Shown here in pieces: positions 1 to 7,533 of a DNA stretch of 64,000 nt. The translations under genes and the position numbers were made by a program. Within the stretch, counting starts at the first letter, position 1. Each line of letters opens with the position of its first letter. Below the pieces are notes generated by a model. That model searched no databases. It was not told where the DNA came from and was given only the letters and a program-made list of their open reading frames with translations. The DNA is from Variovorax paradoxus (lineage in GTDB: Bacteria > Pseudomonadota > Gammaproteobacteria > Burkholderiales > Burkholderiaceae_C), in NCBI RefSeq assembly GCF_902712855.1, contig NZ_LR743507.1:2962001-3026000 (forward strand), read 5' to 3'.

Positions 1-1
1 G

Positions 2-331
2 TCGCTCGGCTACCGCATCGGCCGGCTCTTCGTCGGCGTGTTCGTGGTGGGCAGCGCGCTGGCCGGCCTGGGCGGCGTGATGTGGGGGCTGTTCCAGCAG
101 AACCTGGTGCCGCAGATGGGCGCGCAGGTCAACGTGCTGATCTTCATCGTGATCATCATCGGCGGGCTGGGCTCGACCGGAGGGGCGCTCATCGGCGCGC
201 TGCTGGTGGGCCTCATGACCAACTACATCGGCTTCCTTTTGCCCACGCTCACGCAGTTCGCGAGCATCTTCCTGATGGTGGCCGTGCTGCTGTGGCGGCC
301 GCAGGGCGTGTACCCGGTGGCGAACCGCTGA
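2..331 (+). CDS. livH: Branched-chain amino-acid ABC transporter permease, LivH type (3' part only)
   Basis: This is the C-terminal ~109 residues of an inner-membrane permease; the gene starts before the window. The reading frame is open from base 2 to the TGA at 329-331. The visible part has the glycine-rich segment IIGGLGSTGGALIGALLVGL, typical of LivH near the cytoplasmic coupling loop, followed by a last hydrophobic helix and the usual ending LLWRPQGVYPV. LivH pairs with LivM to form the channel of a branched-chain amino-acid or related importer. The livM gene follows after 13 bases, so the two are cotranscribed. The substrate cannot be told from the permease alone: members of this family also carry amides, urea or aromatic acids. 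Confidence 0.9.
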   Translation, partial: SLGYRIGRLFVGVFVVGSALAGLGGVMWGLFQQNLVPQMGAQVNVLIFIVIIIGGLGSTGGALIGALLVGLMTNYIGFLLPTLTQFASIFLMVAVLLWRPQGVYPVANR

Positions 332-344
332 GGAGCCAGACGAC

Positions 345-1412
345 ATGTTCCTGAAACGACTCCTCTCCAACGACATGCCCCGCAGCCGCCTGCTGGCGGT
401 GCTGCTGGTGGCGCTGTTCCTCGCGCTGGCCTTCGCGCCGTTCATCTTCCCGGGCGTGAAGGCGCTCAGCGTCGCGGCCAAGATCCTGGTGTTCGTGGTG
501 CTGGTGGCCAGCTTCGACCTGCTCCTGGGCTACACAGGCATCGTGAGCTTCGCGCACACGATGTTCTTCGGCATCGGGGCCTACGGCATCGCCATCTCGG
601 CCTCGCGGCTCGGGCCCAACTGGGGCGCGGTGCTGGTGGGGCTGGGCGCGTCGCTCCTGGTCTCGCTGGTGCTCTCGTTCGCCATCGGCCTCTTCTCGCT
701 GCGGGTGCGCGCGATCTTCTTCGCGATGATCACGCTGGCGGTGGCCTCGGCGTTCCAGACGCTGGCCTCGCAGCTGTCGGACTTCACCGGCGGCGAGGAC
801 GGCCTGACCTTCAAGCTGCCCGAGCTGATCTCGCCGAGCTTCGAGTTCTCGGAAGAGCCGTTCCTCGGTGTTTCGCTCGACGGCCGGCTGCTGTGCTACT
901 ACCTGCTGTTCGTGGCGGCGGTGGTGCTGGTGCTGGCGCTGCTGCGCATCGTGAACTCGCCGTTCGGCCGCGTGCTGCAGGCCATCCGCGAGAACGAGTT
1001 CCGCGCCGAGGCCATCGGCTACCGCGTCGTGGTCTACCGCACCACGGCCGCCGTGCTGTCGGCGCTGTTCGCCACGCTGGCCGGCGCCATGCTCGCGATC
1101 TGGCTGCGCTACAACGGACCCGACACCTCGCTGAGCTTCGAGATCATGATCGACGTGCTGCTGATCGTGGTGATCGGCGGCATGGGCACCATCTACGGCG
1201 CGGCCATCGGCGCGGTGCTGTTCGTGGTGGCGCAGAGCTACCTGCAGGACCTGCTGCGCGTGGGCAACGAGGCTGCGAGCGGCCTGCCGTGGCTGGCGGC
1301 GCTGCTGTCGCCCGACCGCTGGCTGCTCTGGCTCGGCGTGTTGTTCGTGCTGTCCGTCTACTACTTCCCGACCGGCATCGTCGGAAAACTGCGTGCAAGG
1401 GCTGCGCGATGA
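345..1412 (+). CDS. livM: Branched-chain amino-acid ABC transporter permease, LivM type
   Basis: A 355-residue polytopic inner-membrane protein, normal length for LivM. It has many hydrophobic helices, the conserved LLLGYTGIVSFAHTMFFGIG block near residue 65 and a C-terminal DVLLIVVIGGMGTIYGAAIG block near 265. It would form the translocation pore together with LivH. A GGAG ribosome site lies just before the ATG. The stop overlaps the start of the downstream hydrolase as ATGA, which indicates translational coupling. The ATPase genes livG and livF do not follow here, so they must lie upstream of the window or elsewhere. Confidence 0.93.
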   Translation: MFLKRLLSNDMPRSRLLAVLLVALFLALAFAPFIFPGVKALSVAAKILVFVVLVASFDLLLGYTGIVSFAHTMFFGIGAYGIAISASRLGPNWGAVLVGLGASLLVSLVLSFAIGLFSLRVRAIFFAMITLAVASAFQTLASQLSDFTGGEDGLTFKLPELISPSFEFSEEPFLGVSLDGRLLCYYLLFVAAVVLVLALLRIVNSPFGRVLQAIRENEFRAEAIGYRVVVYRTTAAVLSALFATLAGAMLAIWLRYNGPDTSLSFEIMIDVLLIVVIGGMGTIYGAAIGAVLFVVAQSYLQDLLRVGNEAASGLPWLAALLSPDRWLLWLGVLFVLSVYYFPTGIVGKLRARAAR

Positions 1413-2299
1413 GCGACAACAACAACCTGATTCCGCTTTCCCGCTACGCGCAGCTCGCCGGCCGCGAAATCCACTGGATCGAATGGGGCGCGGCCGACGC
1501 GCCCGCGATCATTGCCTGGCACGGGCTCGCGCGCACCGGGCGCGACATGGACGAACTGGCGCAGCACTTCGCTTCGCGCGGCTTCCGCGTGATCTGCCCC
1601 GACACCCTCGGCCGCGGACTGAGCCAGTGGAGCCCGCGGCCCGACGAGGAATACACGCTGCGCTTCTATGCGCGCATCGCCGATGCGTTGTGCGACGAGC
1701 TGGCGCTGGAGCGTGTGCACTGGGTCGGCACGTCGATGGGCGGCGCGGTCGGCACGGTCTGCGCGTCGGGTCTGTTCGAATCGCGCATGAAGGCGCGCAT
1801 CGCGAGCCTGGTGCTCAACGACAACGCACCCGAACTGGCGCAGCCCGCCATCGAGCGCATCCGCGCCTACGCGGGCCAGCCGCCCGCGTTCGACACGGTG
1901 GCCGAACTGGAGGCGTTCTTCCGCACGGTCTACAAGCCCTACGGCTGGCTCAGCGATGCGCAATGGCGCCGCCTGACCGAAAGCTCCACGCGCCGCCTGG
2001 CCGACGGCCGCGTCACGCCGCACTACGACCCGGCCATGGTCCGCCAGTTCAGCGCGCACGACAACGACTACCTGATCTGGCCGCACTACGACGCCATCGA
2101 CGTGCCGGTGCTGTGCCTGCGCGGCGCGGAGTCCGACCTGGTGCTGCCGGACGTGGTCGCGCAGATGCGCCTGCGCGGCCCCGGCGCGGCCGGCAGGCTG
2201 GACGTGATCGAAGTGCCTGCCTGCGGTCACGCGCCCGCGCTGAACGTGCCCGGACAACTGGAGCCGATCGAAGGGTTTATCCGCGCGGCCGGCGCCTGA
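1409..2299 (+). CDS. Alpha/beta-fold hydrolase
   Basis: A 296-residue serine hydrolase of the alpha/beta fold. The nucleophile elbow is GTSMGG with Ser109, the oxyanion loop is AWHGLARTG near residue 37, the acid is probably Asp243 in the RGAESDLVLP stretch, and the base is His274 in GHAPAL. The family includes esterases, lactonases and C-C bond hydrolases, so the reaction cannot be fixed from sequence. The ATG overlaps the livM stop (ATGA), so it is made with the transporter. A plausible inference is that it acts on the imported compound, for example an amide or ester, but that is untested. No signal peptide is visible, so it should be cytoplasmic. Confidence 0.88.
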   Translation: MSDNNNLIPLSRYAQLAGREIHWIEWGAADAPAIIAWHGLARTGRDMDELAQHFASRGFRVICPDTLGRGLSQWSPRPDEEYTLRFYARIADALCDELALERVHWVGTSMGGAVGTVCASGLFESRMKARIASLVLNDNAPELAQPAIERIRAYAGQPPAFDTVAELEAFFRTVYKPYGWLSDAQWRRLTESSTRRLADGRVTPHYDPAMVRQFSAHDNDYLIWPHYDAIDVPVLCLRGAESDLVLPDVVAQMRLRGPGAAGRLDVIEVPACGHAPALNVPGQLEPIEGFIRAAGA

Positions 2300-2353
2300 G
2301 GCCGCGGCGGCGTGACAATCGCCGCCGCTTCCAACCATAAGGCCTCGAACACC

Positions 2354-2860
2354 ATGGCGCTCTCGCTCTACGACCTCTCCGTGCCCGTCTTCACCCGCGG
2401 TCTCGGCCAACTCACCCACCTGCTCGACAAGAGCCTCGCGCATGTCAAGGCCAACGGCATCGATCCGGCCACCCTGGTCGATGCGCGCCTGGCGCCCGAC
2501 ATGCTCACGCTAACCGGCCAGATCCAGCGCGCCAGCGACGCGTCGAAGCTGGGCACCGCACGCATCGCGGGTATCGCCGCACCGAGCTTCCCGGACGAGG
2601 AGAAGACCTGGGACGACCTGGTCGCGCGCATCGCCAAGACACAGGACTTCCTGAACTCGGTGGACCGTTCGCAGATCGACGGCCAGGAAGAACGCGCCGT
2701 GACCATCAAGGCGCGCGAAGGCGAGGCGCACTTCACCGCGCAGCGCTACCTGCTGCAGTTCGCGCTGCCCAATTTCTTCTTCCATGTGACCACGGCCTAC
2801 GACGTGCTGCGCCACAGCGGCATGCCGATCGGCAAGATGGATTACCTCGGCAAGTTCTGA
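2354..2860 (+). CDS. DUF1993 family protein
   Basis: A 168-residue soluble protein beginning MALSLYDLSVPVFTRGL and ending IGKMDYLGKF, which matches the DUF1993 family. These proteins resemble DinB-like four-helix bundles; no reaction is established. The DAEKT-like central part and the FFFHVTTAYDVLRHSG block near the C-terminus are the family's most conserved pieces; the histidines there could bind a metal, which is an inference. An upstream in-frame GTG-type start would add 14 residues, but the ATG at 2354 gives the family's usual N-terminus. It stands alone, 54 bases after the hydrolase gene. Confidence 0.85.
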   Translation: MALSLYDLSVPVFTRGLGQLTHLLDKSLAHVKANGIDPATLVDARLAPDMLTLTGQIQRASDASKLGTARIAGIAAPSFPDEEKTWDDLVARIAKTQDFLNSVDRSQIDGQEERAVTIKAREGEAHFTAQRYLLQFALPNFFFHVTTAYDVLRHSGMPIGKMDYLGKF

Positions 2861-2975
2861 GGAGCGCGGCGGCGGCCTTCGCGCCGCAGCGATCCGTTTC
2901 AGATGGCCGTTGGCCGCCTGCGCACCACGCACCACGCACCACGCGCCGCAGGTGCCTGAGCGCGCCGTGCTACTC

Positions 2976-4106
2976 CTAGTCCGGCGAGGAAACGATGCGC
3001 TGCACCGCCGCCTTGCCCGCGGGCGTGAGCACCGGATCGAGCTCGGTGTAGGGCACCTCGATCTCGATCTCGCAGCCATCGCCGGACGCGGGCTGCGAGA
3101 AGCGCATGCCCTTGGCTTCGAGCGTCAGGTCGTAGGACGCTGCGTCTTCTTGGTTGCGGCCGCAGTTCCTGTCGGTCGTGGACGGATCGATCTTCCCGTA
3201 GGCGAAGAGAAAGCGGCGCAGCTTGGGAGTGAGCGTGCCGCGTCCCGTGCCTGCGCCCTCACGCGGCGAAGCGGGTACCTTTGCCCGCGCACCGAACCAC
3301 GTCCAGGGATCCACCTGCCTGCCCGTGCGCAGGTCCCACGTGCGGTGGAACCACGAGATGCCGCGCTGGCCAGTGCCCACCGTCCAGTTGTAGCTGCGGA
3401 TGCTGAGCCACTGCGAGCTCCAGTACACCGGGTTGGTTTCGTTCTCGTCTTCGGCCGGCACGCCGACGCGGCCGAGGTACTCGCGGTGGGTGGCGAAGTA
3501 GTCCTTGATGGCGTCCTTGCCGGTGTCGAGGTCGCGGCGAAGCTCGCGGTTGATGGCCGCCAGCGTGGGCTCGGGGCCGAAGAGCTCGGTGGTTTCCTGA
3601 CCGGCGAAGCGCAGCGACCGGAAGCTGCGGCCCGGCGCGTATTCCTGCTTCTTGCCGGGCTCGATCTTGGGCGGTGCCTCCAGCTGTCCCGCATAGCCTT
3701 CACCGCCGCACGCGGTGTCGCCGCCGCTCGAATCGGCCAGGTTCAACTGGATCGGCAGCGCAACGGGTTGGCCCTTCACGTTCTTCCACGTGCCGGTGAG
3801 CGTCGACCCCTTGGCTGCGTCGAGCGACCACAGACCGGTGTCGCCGGCCTCGTGCCAGAAGCTGTCCTTGTCGGTGCGGCTCAGCGGGATCGGCTTCTTG
3901 TACTGCTTGTAGTAATAGCTGCCGCTCGGAAACCCGGCGTTGAAGCAGGCCACGATGGCCTTGGTGCCGAGCGTGCCTTCCCACACACCCTTGGGCACGT
4001 CGACGAGCTTGGCGGAAGCCGCGAGCGGCAGCAGCAGCGCGCCGAGGCACAGGGCGGTCATCGCATTGCGCTGCCGGCGCGGTGCTTCGCGCAGTTCGTT
4101 CTTCAT
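2976..4106 (-). CDS. Secreted conserved hypothetical protein coupled to hemH
   Basis: A 376-residue protein of unknown function. The N-terminus has a positively charged stretch, a hydrophobic core (LCLGALLLPLAASA) and a likely signal-peptidase site near residue 31, so it should be exported. The mature part is polar, with several Trp, Tyr and Cys residues and no motif I recognise. Its ATG overlaps the stop of ferrochelatase as ATGA, so the two are translationally coupled. That could mean a role in the envelope side of heme or metal physiology, or simple operon economy; I cannot tell which. A 115-base stretch to its right holds a short (ACCACGC)3 repeat and no gene. Confidence 0.8.
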   Translation of the reverse strand: MKNELREAPRRQRNAMTALCLGALLLPLAASAKLVDVPKGVWEGTLGTKAIVACFNAGFPSGSYYYKQYKKPIPLSRTDKDSFWHEAGDTGLWSLDAAKGSTLTGTWKNVKGQPVALPIQLNLADSSGGDTACGGEGYAGQLEAPPKIEPGKKQEYAPGRSFRSLRFAGQETTELFGPEPTLAAINRELRRDLDTGKDAIKDYFATHREYLGRVGVPAEDENETNPVYWSSQWLSIRSYNWTVGTGQRGISWFHRTWDLRTGRQVDPWTWFGARAKVPASPREGAGTGRGTLTPKLRRFLFAYGKIDPSTTDRNCGRNQEDAASYDLTLEAKGMRFSQPASGDGCEIEIEVPYTELDPVLTPAGKAAVQRIVSSPD

Positions 4107-5152
4107 GGCTGCTGCGCCTGGGTGGGCCAGCCGGCCAGGTTGCGTTCGGCGATGCCCGCGAGCGCGTTGATCCACGCCGGGCTGTCGTTGAGGCAGGGGA
4201 TGTAGCTGAAGACCTGGCCACCGGCGTGCATGAAGGCTTCGCGGCCTTCCATGGCGATTTCCTCGAGCGTCTCGAGGCAGTCGGCCGGAAAGCCGGGGCA
4301 CACCACGTCGACGCGCTTGACGCCCGAAGCGCCGAGCTCGCGCAGCGTGGGCTCGGTGTAGGGCTCGAGCCACTTCGCGCGGCCGAAGCGCGACTGGAAG
4401 GTCACGCGGTGCTGTGCCGCCGACAGGCCCAGCCGCGCCGCGAGCAGGCGGGCGGTTTCGAGGCATTGCGACTGGTACGGATCGCCGAGCGCGATGTTGC
4501 GCGCGGGAATGCCGTGGAAGCTCATCAGCAGCACCTCGCCGCGGCCCTCGGCCTTCCAGTGCTTCTCGATCCCCTGCGCCAGTGCCTCGATGTACGCCGG
4601 GTCGTCGTGGTAGTCGTTGACGAACCGGAACTCCGGCAGGCGGCGCTGCCTGCGGCTCCAGTCGTTCACCGCGTCGATCACGCTGGCCGTGGTGGTGGCC
4701 GAGTATTGCGGGTAGGCCTGCAGCACCAGCACGCGCGTGGCGCCTTCGGCCTGCAGCGCGTCGAGGCGCGAGGCGATCGACGGGTTGGCGTAGCGCATCG
4801 CGTCGCGCACAGTCACGCGGTGGCCGCGCTCACCGAGCCAGCCTGACAGCAGCGTGGCCTGCTTCCGGGTGAACACCTTCAGCGGCGAACCTTCGGCCGT
4901 CCAGATGCTTGCGTATTTCGCGGCCGACTTGGCCGGCCGTGTGCGCAGGATGATGCCGTGCAGGATCAGCGCCCAGATCGCCTTGGGGATCTCCACCACG
5001 CGCGGGTCGCCCAGGAAGTCGGCGAGGTAGGGGCGCACCGCGGCGGCGGTAGGGGCGTCGGGCGAACCGAGGTTGCACCAGAGCACCGCGGCGGATGCGT
5101 GCCTGGGGGGCTGGGGGGTACTCGGCGGAGCGTTCTCGGAGGTGGAGGGCAT
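4103..5152 (-). CDS. hemH: Ferrochelatase
   Basis: A 349-residue enzyme that inserts Fe2+ into protoporphyrin IX, the last step of heme synthesis. It carries the signature LLMSFHGIPARNIALGDPY with the metal-handling His213, the motif VLVLQAYPQYSATTTASV near residue 142, and the acidic helix CLETLEEIAMEG near 290 that supplies the conserved glutamate. A Pro-rich N-terminal extension of about 20 residues precedes the core. The start at 5152 is 15 bases from the divergently transcribed HAD gene, so both promoters must overlap the neighbouring coding starts. The downstream secreted gene overlaps its stop. Confidence 0.96.
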   Translation of the reverse strand: MPSTSENAPPSTPQPPRHASAAVLWCNLGSPDAPTAAAVRPYLADFLGDPRVVEIPKAIWALILHGIILRTRPAKSAAKYASIWTAEGSPLKVFTRKQATLLSGWLGERGHRVTVRDAMRYANPSIASRLDALQAEGATRVLVLQAYPQYSATTTASVIDAVNDWSRRQRRLPEFRFVNDYHDDPAYIEALAQGIEKHWKAEGRGEVLLMSFHGIPARNIALGDPYQSQCLETARLLAARLGLSAAQHRVTFQSRFGRAKWLEPYTEPTLRELGASGVKRVDVVCPGFPADCLETLEEIAMEGREAFMHAGGQVFSYIPCLNDSPAWINALAGIAERNLAGWPTQAQQP

Positions 5153-5167
5153 GCGATATTCTCGGGC

Positions 5168-5899
5168 ATGACTTCCGCTCCCCTGGCGCCAGCGAGCTTC
5201 GCGCCCCTCGATGTGAAACGCATCGCCGCCATCACGCTGGACCTCGACGACACCCTCTGGCCGATCTGGCCCACCATCGAACGCGCCGAAGGCGTGCTGC
5301 AGGCCTGGCTGCTGCGCGAGGCGCCCAAGACGGCCTCGCTGCTGCTCACGCCCGGCATCCTGCGCGAACTGCGAGAAGCCACCGCCACGGAACGCTCCGA
5401 CCTCGCGCACGACCTGAGTGCGCTGCGCCGCGAATCGATCCGCACGGCGCTCAAGCGCGCGGGCGAAGACCCGGCGCTGGCCGACCCGGCCTTCGATGCC
5501 TTCTTCGAAGAGCGCCAGCGCGTCACGCTGTACGACGACGCGCTGCCCGCGTTGAAGTGGCTCAGCGAACGCTATCCGCTGGTGGCGGTGTCCAACGGCA
5601 ACGCCGACATCCACAAGACCGGCGTCGGCCGGTGGTTCCGCACCGCCTTCAATGCGCGCGCCTTCGGCAGCGGCAAGCCGCACGCGCCGATCTTCCGCGC
5701 CGCCGCCGCCTCCGTCGGCCTGTTGCCCAAGGACGTGCTGCACGTGGGCGACGACGCCGAGCTCGACGTCGTCGGCGCGCTCAACGTCGGCATGCAGGCC
5801 GCATGGCTGGTGCGCGACGAGCGGCCCTGGGCGCACGACGCCCGCCCGCAGCTGATGGTGCCCAACCTCCACGCCCTGTGCGTCGCGCTCGGCGCCTGA
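5168..5899 (+). CDS. HAD superfamily hydrolase
   Basis: A 243-residue phosphatase-like protein. Motif I is TLDLDDTLWP with nucleophile Asp25 and acid/base Asp27; motif II is the serine in AVSNGN near residue 143; motif III lysine is in GSGKPHAPIF near 168; motif IV is VGDDAELDVVGA near 197. The alpha-helical insert between motifs I and II is a type C1 cap, as in YigB/YjjG-like enzymes that dephosphorylate small phosphometabolites or nucleotides. The true substrate is not visible. It is divergent from hemH with only 15 bases between the starts. Confidence 0.9.
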   Translation: MTSAPLAPASFAPLDVKRIAAITLDLDDTLWPIWPTIERAEGVLQAWLLREAPKTASLLLTPGILRELREATATERSDLAHDLSALRRESIRTALKRAGEDPALADPAFDAFFEERQRVTLYDDALPALKWLSERYPLVAVSNGNADIHKTGVGRWFRTAFNARAFGSGKPHAPIFRAAAASVGLLPKDVLHVGDDAELDVVGALNVGMQAAWLVRDERPWAHDARPQLMVPNLHALCVALGA

Positions 5900-5930
5900 G
5901 ACTTCGAGAGGAAAAGCCGTTCATTCCAGG

Positions 5931-6157
5931 AACACCGAGGAACCGGCTTTGCCGGGCCTCTGGTGTTGCCCCCTGCAAGGGGGAAGGAGAAGCGACACGA
6001 AGTGCGCGAAGCCTGGGGGTTAGCCAAGAAACACCGTGGAACCGGCTTTGCCGGGCCTCTGGTGTTGCCCCCTGCAAGGGGGAAGGAGAAGCGACACGAA
6101 GTGCGCGAAGCCTGGGGGCTAGCCAAGTACCGTGCGCGAAGCCTGGGGGTTAGCCAA
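5931..6157. repeat. Tandem REP-like element, two full 98-base copies plus a truncated third
   Basis: Copy 1 is 5931-6028 and copy 2 is 6030-6127, at an exact period of 99 bases and nearly identical. A truncated third copy at 6132-6157 keeps only the right end. Each full unit can fold: AACACCGAGG pairs with CCTCTGGTGTT around an inner CCGGC/GCCGG stem, and CCCCCTGCAAGGGGG makes a second hairpin. The unit ends in a shared tail (GCGACACGAAGTGCGCGAAG then CCTGGGGG). A diverged single copy is found at 63314-63410. These are dispersed intergenic repeats. The last copy overlaps the 3' end of the NIPSNAP gene and supplies its stop codon. Confidence 0.9.
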
Positions 6158-6455
6158 ATACAGGTCGGAAGAAGCTGCGCTCGTAGCTCACGATGCAGCG
6201 GGTTTCTTCCGCATAGCGGAACGCGGCCTGGCATTCGGCGTCCTGCATAGAGTCGATGCGGTATTGCTCGTAAGCGGCAAAGCTCGGGAAGGTGAACATC
6301 GCCAGCGCCACGTTGTTGGCGCCCTCCGACGGCAGGAAGTAGCCGTGATGCTGGCCGCCGAACTTCTCGACCAGCGGGATCCAGAGCTTGCCGTAGTGCT
6401 CGAATTCCTTGAGCTTGTAGGCATCGACGATGTAGCGCAGGTAGCAGGTGACCAT
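6150..6455 (-). CDS. NIPSNAP family protein
   Basis: A 101-residue ferredoxin-like dimeric alpha/beta-barrel protein of the NIPSNAP type, starting MVTCYLRYIVDAYKLKEFE and containing the typical ALAMFTFPSFAAYEQYR segment near residue 50. Bacterial members have no settled function. The stop codon (TAA, complement of 6150-6152) lies inside the truncated copy of the flanking repeat, so the last one or two residues are encoded by repeat sequence. The protein still looks full length, ending RSFFRPVFG, so the repeat arrived without destroying the gene. It is divergent from the LysE-type gene. Confidence 0.85.
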   Translation of the reverse strand: MVTCYLRYIVDAYKLKEFEHYGKLWIPLVEKFGGQHHGYFLPSEGANNVALAMFTFPSFAAYEQYRIDSMQDAECQAAFRYAEETRCIVSYERSFFRPVFG

Positions 6456-6570
6456 GGAGTGTTTCGGCTGGGGGGTTATTGAGGCAAGGCGCAGCGGCGA
6501 TGCGCCGGGCTGACTATAGTTTCCCGGCTGTCTCAACCTCCGCGGCTTCGCGCCGGACAGGAACCTGCAA

Positions 6571-7212
6571 GTGCATCTCTCCAACTGGCTTCTCTTCTGC
6601 GGCGTCACGCTGCTCGTCGTCTTCACCCCCGGGCCGGCCGTGCTGCTCGCGGTCTCGAACTCGATGAGCGTCGGGCCGCGACGGGCGATGATCAGTTCGC
6701 TCGGCAACGCGGCAGGGCTCTTCATGGTGTCCGCCGCCGCGATGGCCGGACTGGGCGTGGTGCTCTCGACCTCGGCCCACGCCTTCATGGTGCTGAAGCT
6801 GGCCGGCGCGGCCTACCTGATCTACCTGGGCATCAAGCAATGGCGCAGCCAGGGCAGCGTCTTCGCCGACGTGCAGGGCCACCAGAAGGGCGCGGCGCCG
6901 CGTTCGAGCTGGCGCCTGTTCGGCCATGGGATGACGGTGGCGCTGACCAACCCCAAGGGCATTCTTTTCTTCTCGGCGCTGTTTCCGCAGTTCCTCACGC
7001 AGGATGCGCCCATCCTGACGCAGTTCGCGGTGCTGACGGGCACCTTCGCGGCCGCGTCGGTGGTCGCGCATTCGTTCTACGTGCTGCTGGCGCGCCTGCT
7101 GCGCCGGCAGCTTTCCGACCCGCGCCGCACGCGCATCTTCAACAAGGTGTCGGGCGGCGCCTTCGTGCTGCTGGGGCTCAGCCTCCTTCGCCTGCGCAAC
7201 AAGGCGGCCTGA
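6571..7212 (+). CDS. LysE/RhtB family amino-acid exporter
   Basis: A 213-residue inner-membrane protein with about six hydrophobic helices. The N-terminal GVTLLVVFTPGPAVLLAVSN, followed by the GLGNAAG-like segment SSLGNAAGLFMVSAAA near residue 47, is the RhtB/LysE signature. These transporters export amino acids such as threonine, homoserine or lysine; the substrate here is unknown. The start is a GTG with only a weak GGA upstream; homologues usually begin at this point. It is divergent from the NIPSNAP gene and convergent with the squalene operon, whose last gene ends 12 bases away. Confidence 0.9.
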   Translation: MHLSNWLLFCGVTLLVVFTPGPAVLLAVSNSMSVGPRRAMISSLGNAAGLFMVSAAAMAGLGVVLSTSAHAFMVLKLAGAAYLIYLGIKQWRSQGSVFADVQGHQKGAAPRSSWRLFGHGMTVALTNPKGILFFSALFPQFLTQDAPILTQFAVLTGTFAAASVVAHSFYVLLARLLRRQLSDPRRTRIFNKVSGGAFVLLGLSLLRLRNKAA

Positions 7213-7224
7213 AGCCGCGGCGCA

Positions 7225-7533
7225 TCAGCCGAGCGCGAACCGCTCGCGCAGCGCCACGCAGAACGACTCAGTGCCGCTCAGCGAGAAAGTGACCGTGTCG
7301 AAACGCGGGTGGTCCTCGTGCGTTTCCTGCAGGTCGTAGTCCCAGGTCGCACCGTCGTCGAGCGCGCCGCGCGCATGCGGGAACGTGGCTTCGGCCCAGG
7401 CCAGCACTTGCGTGATCTCGGCCTGCACCTCGGGGCTCCTGTCGGGCGTGGTCGATGCCATCGCGTCGAAGGTACCGTGGCCTTCGGTGTCTTCGCTGTA
7501 GTCGAAATCGAGGTAACGCAGTTCGGTGGTCAT
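7225..7533 (-). CDS. Small hypothetical protein at the end of the squalene operon
   Basis: A 102-residue acidic protein (MTTELRYLDFDYSEDTEGHG at the start) that I do not recognise. It is rich in Asp, Glu and Thr, has no membrane segment and no signal peptide. Its ATG overlaps the hpnE stop as ATGA, so it is the fifth and last gene of the hpnC operon and is translationally coupled. Similar small acidic proteins are common beside hpnE in related genomes as far as I recall, but that is memory rather than something shown here. Confidence 0.75.
   Translation of the reverse strand: MTTELRYLDFDYSEDTEGHGTFDAMASTTPDRSPEVQAEITQVLAWAEATFPHARGALDDGATWDYDLQETHEDHPRFDTVTFSLSGTESFCVALRERFALG

Noticed and set aside
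2923..2945. (ACCACGC)3 direct repeat as an origin or iteron
   Set aside because: Three short units only, no DnaA boxes or replication gene, and no AT-rich segment nearby.
5931..6157. CRISPR array
   Set aside because: The repeats are tandem 98-base units without unique spacers, and no cas gene is near.
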